A DNA stretch of 64,000 bases, from assembly GCF_017875765.1 (NCBI RefSeq), contig NZ_JAGGNA010000001.1, forward strand, positions 248,001 through 312,000, in the 5' to 3' direction. Position numbers and translations under genes: made by a program. This document shows, in pieces, positions 61,925 through 64,000 of this stretch. The notes under the pieces were generated by a model. That model was not told the origin of the DNA, did no database searches, and saw only the letters and a list, made by a program, of their open reading frames with translations. The first letter of the stretch is position 1. Every line of letters starts with the position of its first letter. Origin of the DNA: Flavobacterium sp. CG_23.5. Lineage in GTDB: Bacteria; Bacteroidota; Bacteroidia; Flavobacteriales; Flavobacteriaceae.

Positions 61925-62861
61925 TTTCTAATATTTTTTTCAACACTAATTGGGCTGCATACGTTCTGTTATTGGCTTGTTCAATCACAATCGAATTTTC
62001 GCTGTCAATTACTTCATCCGTTACGATTACGTTACGTCTTACCGGCAAACAGTGCATGAATTTAGCATTGTTGGTCAGTTTCATTTTATCGGCGGTTACA
62101 GTCCATTTGGGGTCGGAATTAGTGATTTTTCCGTACTCTTTGTAATTACTCCAGTTTTTGGCATAAATAAAATCAGCATTTTCAAAAGCCTTATCTTGGT
62201 CGTATTCAATCTTCGAATCTTTAGTTATTTCAGGATTTAATTCGTAGCCTTCGGGATGCGTAATGACAAAATCGGCATCTTGTAACTGCATCATTTCCAC
62301 AAACGAATTAGCAACTGCTTGAGGCAATGCTTTAGGATGTGGCGCCCAAGTCAAAACTACTTTTGGTTGATGTTTCGTTTTGTGTTCAGCCATAGTTATA
62401 GCATCGGCTAACGATTGTAATGGATGTCCGGTAGCTCCTTCCATATTAACAACAGGCACAGTGGCATGTTTTAAGAAACCAGAAAGTACGATTTCTGCAT
62501 TGTCTTTTTCTTTATCCATCAATCCTGCAAAAGAACGTACGGCAATAATATCGCAATATTGAGAAACTACCGCTGCCGCTTCTTTAATATGCTCCGAAGC
62601 ACCGGAGTTCATGACGGCTCCGTCTTCAAATTCAAGAGTCCAACCTTCATTGGTAAAATTCATTACCATGACGTTCATGCCCAAATTTAATGCCGCTTTT
62701 TGGGTACTCAAACGCGTTCTTAAACTTGGATTAAAAAACAACATTCCTAAGGTTTTGTTTTTACCCAGTTTTTTGTTTTTAAGCGGATTTTTTTTAATTT
62801 TAATTGCTTGTTTCACCCATTTTGATAGAGAATCAATGTTTTGTATCGAAATATAGTTCAT
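61914..62861 (-). CDS. N-succinylornithine (acylornithine) carbamoyltransferase
   Basis: 315 aa. Carbamoyl phosphate is bound by FFNPSLRTR (residues 42-50). The acyl-ornithine family is shown by WTLEFEDGAVMNSGASEHI, MEGATGHPLQSLAD, VVLTWAPHPKALPQAVANSF, VITHPEGYEL and MHCLPVRRNVIVTD. The residue that sets acyl specificity (Glu92 in Xanthomonas N-acetyl enzyme, Pro90 in Bacteroides N-succinyl enzyme) is Ser89 here. Mutating that Glu to Ser is known to give succinyl activity, so N-succinylornithine is the likely substrate. It overlaps argB by 11 nt. Confidence 0.93.
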   Translation of the reverse strand: MNYISIQNIDSLSKWVKQAIKIKKNPLKNKKLGKNKTLGMLFFNPSLRTRLSTQKAALNLGMNVMVMNFTNEGWTLEFEDGAVMNSGASEHIKEAAAVVSQYCDIIAVRSFAGLMDKEKDNAEIVLSGFLKHATVPVVNMEGATGHPLQSLADAITMAEHKTKHQPKVVLTWAPHPKALPQAVANSFVEMMQLQDADFVITHPEGYELNPEITKDSKIEYDQDKAFENADFIYAKNWSNYKEYGKITNSDPKWTVTADKMKLTNNAKFMHCLPVRRNVIVTDEVIDSENSIVIEQANNRTYAAQLVLKKILENGK

Positions 62862-62936
62862 TGTTTTATGTTTTTGTGGTTAGTCGATTCTTTGTTTATT
62901 TGGATAACCGAATAAACAAATAACCGAATCAACTTT

Positions 62937-63698
62937 TTAAATTATTTTAGTAAAAGGTATTTCGTTTTTTAAAGCTTTCAAAATAAAATTGTCTTCCAAT
63001 CCATTGACAATCCAAGTTTCGATAGCAGCGTTTTTGGCAATTGCCGAAGCTTCTATTTTTGATTGCATTCCACCAGTTCCATGAGAAGATTTCGAATCGC
63101 CAATTTCTTTTTCCAATACTTTTAAATCGGTTACCAAAGAAATCGTTGCAGGAACGGTGTCGTTTATGGATGCTTTGGTGTAAATTCCGTTCGTATTCGT
63201 AGCGATAATCAGAATGTCAACATTTAATAAAACGGCCGTTAAAGCGGCTAATTTATCGTTGTCACCAAACCGAATCTCATCTGTTGCCACCGTGTCATTT
63301 TCATTGATAATCGGAATGTAATTATTTTTGACCAACACATTGATGGTGTTCACGATATTTACTTTGGATTGTTCTTTTTCGAAATCAGAATAAGAAAGTA
63401 AACACTGTGAAATTAGCAATCCTAAATCGCTGAAGTTTTCATGATAAATCCGCATTAAATGAGGCTGACCAATCGAAGCCAAGGCTTGTTTTACAAAAAC
63501 ATCTTTGTCTTGATTTTCCAGTTTTACAAATTGTTTGGCTGCAGCGATAGCACCTGAACTCACAATGATAAACTCGTACTCGTCTTGTAAAGTGGCTATT
63601 TGCATGCCAATATCTTCAATCTTTCCTCTCGAAATATGATTGGTTTCTTTGGTTAACGTATTGCTTCCTAACTTTAATAAAATTCTTTTTTTAGACAT
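62937..63698 (-). CDS. proB: Glutamate 5-kinase (catalytic domain only)
   Basis: 253 aa. Amino-acid kinase domain: KKRILLKLGSNTLTKE, FIIVSSGAIAAAK, QALASIGQPHLMRIY, IPIINENDTVATDEIRFGDNDKLAALTA and GTGGMQSKIEASAIAKNAAIETWIVNG. It makes gamma-glutamyl phosphate for proline synthesis. The C-terminal PUA domain of the E. coli enzyme (about 367 aa) is absent. ATG at 63698 is chosen; an earlier in-frame start adds eight residues overlapping a short repeat. It lies 136 nt from proA. Confidence 0.95.
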   Translation of the reverse strand: MSKKRILLKLGSNTLTKETNHISRGKIEDIGMQIATLQDEYEFIIVSSGAIAAAKQFVKLENQDKDVFVKQALASIGQPHLMRIYHENFSDLGLLISQCLLSYSDFEKEQSKVNIVNTINVLVKNNYIPIINENDTVATDEIRFGDNDKLAALTAVLLNVDILIIATNTNGIYTKASINDTVPATISLVTDLKVLEKEIGDSKSSHGTGGMQSKIEASAIAKNAAIETWIVNGLEDNFILKALKNEIPFTKII

Positions 63699-63803
63699 GA
63701 TTTTTAACCGCAAAGGGCGCAAAGTTTATATTTTGAATCTTTACAAACCCAAGGTTCGCAAAGGAAATCTTATATCATTAATCGTTATTCTAAAATCTGC
63801 AAT

Positions 63804-63838
63804 TAACCGAATACTGAACACTGATTACTGCCTACTAT
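63804..63838. repeat. Heptad array 6 (nnACTGA units)
   Basis: Units ATACTGA, ACACTGA, TTACTGC, CTACTAT (63811-63838), in perfect 7-nt register; the last unit overlaps the proA stop codon (63835-63837). A CCGCAAAG-type pair of repeats lies just upstream (about 63710-63765). Confidence 0.65.
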
Positions 63839-64000
63839 CTCACTTGTCCATTCCCGTAAATATACCACTTATTAGTAACTAAATGTTGCAAACCAATAGG
63901 TCCACGTTGGTGTAATTTGTCTGTGCTTATCGCCAATTCGCCACCTAAACCAAATTGTCCTCCATCAGTGAATCGGGTGGAAGCGTTTTGGTACACGGCT
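63835..64000 (-). CDS. proA: Gamma-glutamyl phosphate reductase (C-terminal part; runs off the window)
   Basis: 54 residues up to a TAG stop. The reading [20 protein letters not shown], then [33 protein letters not shown], is the highly conserved C terminus of ProA. The rest of the gene lies beyond the right edge. It would feed glutamate semialdehyde into proline synthesis, directly after proB's product; proA is upstream of proB in transcription order. Confidence 0.95.
   Translation of the reverse strand, partial: AVYQNASTRFTDGGQFGLGGELAISTDKLHQRGPIGLQHLVTNKWYIYGNGQVR

Overview
This 64 kb window is a chromosomal stretch of a Flavobacteriaceae bacterium, most likely Flavobacterium. The DNA is AT-rich. 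Shine-Dalgarno motifs are mostly absent, and several promoters fit the Bacteroidota pattern TTG-N19-TAnnTTTG. The gene content also points there: families DUF6495, DUF6913 and DUF4835, the cluster bamD-rpoZ-coaBC-DUF4835-recN, the bacillithiol protein YtxJ, and an arginine pathway built on the N-succinylornithine type of carbamoyltransferase. About 63 protein genes are visible. I saw no rRNA, tRNA, CRISPR array, transposase, integrase or prophage.

Layout. 1-8 kb: a CIA30-like protein, a lipoprotein with a duplicated motif, nadC, a BrkB-type membrane protein, priA, a LytTR regulator and the ribosomal operon rpsF-rpsR-rplI. 8-22 kb: ligA, a split 5'-nucleotidase, dapA, the bamD-to-recN operon, then two enoyl reductases of unrelated catalytic type (fabV, fabI) as separate transcription units. 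22-26 kb: glycosyltransferase, coaE and a two-component system. 26-34 kb: a mostly minus-strand housekeeping run (thioesterase, miaA, exonuclease/GIY-YIG fusion, YggS, DUF1015, 3-hydroxybutyryl-CoA dehydrogenase, Gfo/Idh/MocA oxidoreductase). 34-47 kb: pcm, a Fic protein, smpB, small exported proteins, an M1 aminopeptidase, the agmatine-to-putrescine pair aguA/aguB and several lipoproteins. 47-54 kb: an accessory region read entirely on the minus strand, with two Crp/Fnr paralogues, a DUF998 protein, a HEPN-like protein and an orphan exported protein. 54-64 kb: a DUF808 protein, clpB, ytxJ, and a proline/arginine run proA-proB-argF'-argB-argE'-argH that continues beyond the window.

The unusual material is mostly non-coding. 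(1) In 50.3-53.7 kb, same-strand genes are separated by long imperfect palindromes whose ends resemble integron attC core sites. Two copies of one such spacer form a 349-bp direct repeat that differs at about nine positions by eye. (2) A family of about seven elements, beginning GGAGCTA and ending GGGCTA around a variable hairpin, sits just downstream of genes, six of them in the sense orientation. (3) Several gaps hold arrays of 7-nt units, some arranged as a left array facing its own inverse. (4) Two perfect or near-perfect palindromes lie in frame inside the yggS and argE' coding regions, recalling the palindromic elements known from Rickettsia genes. Paired repeats also sit at likely operators (clpB/ytxJ, fic, the M1 peptidase).

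All family assignments come from reading the protein sequences by eye; no database search was run.
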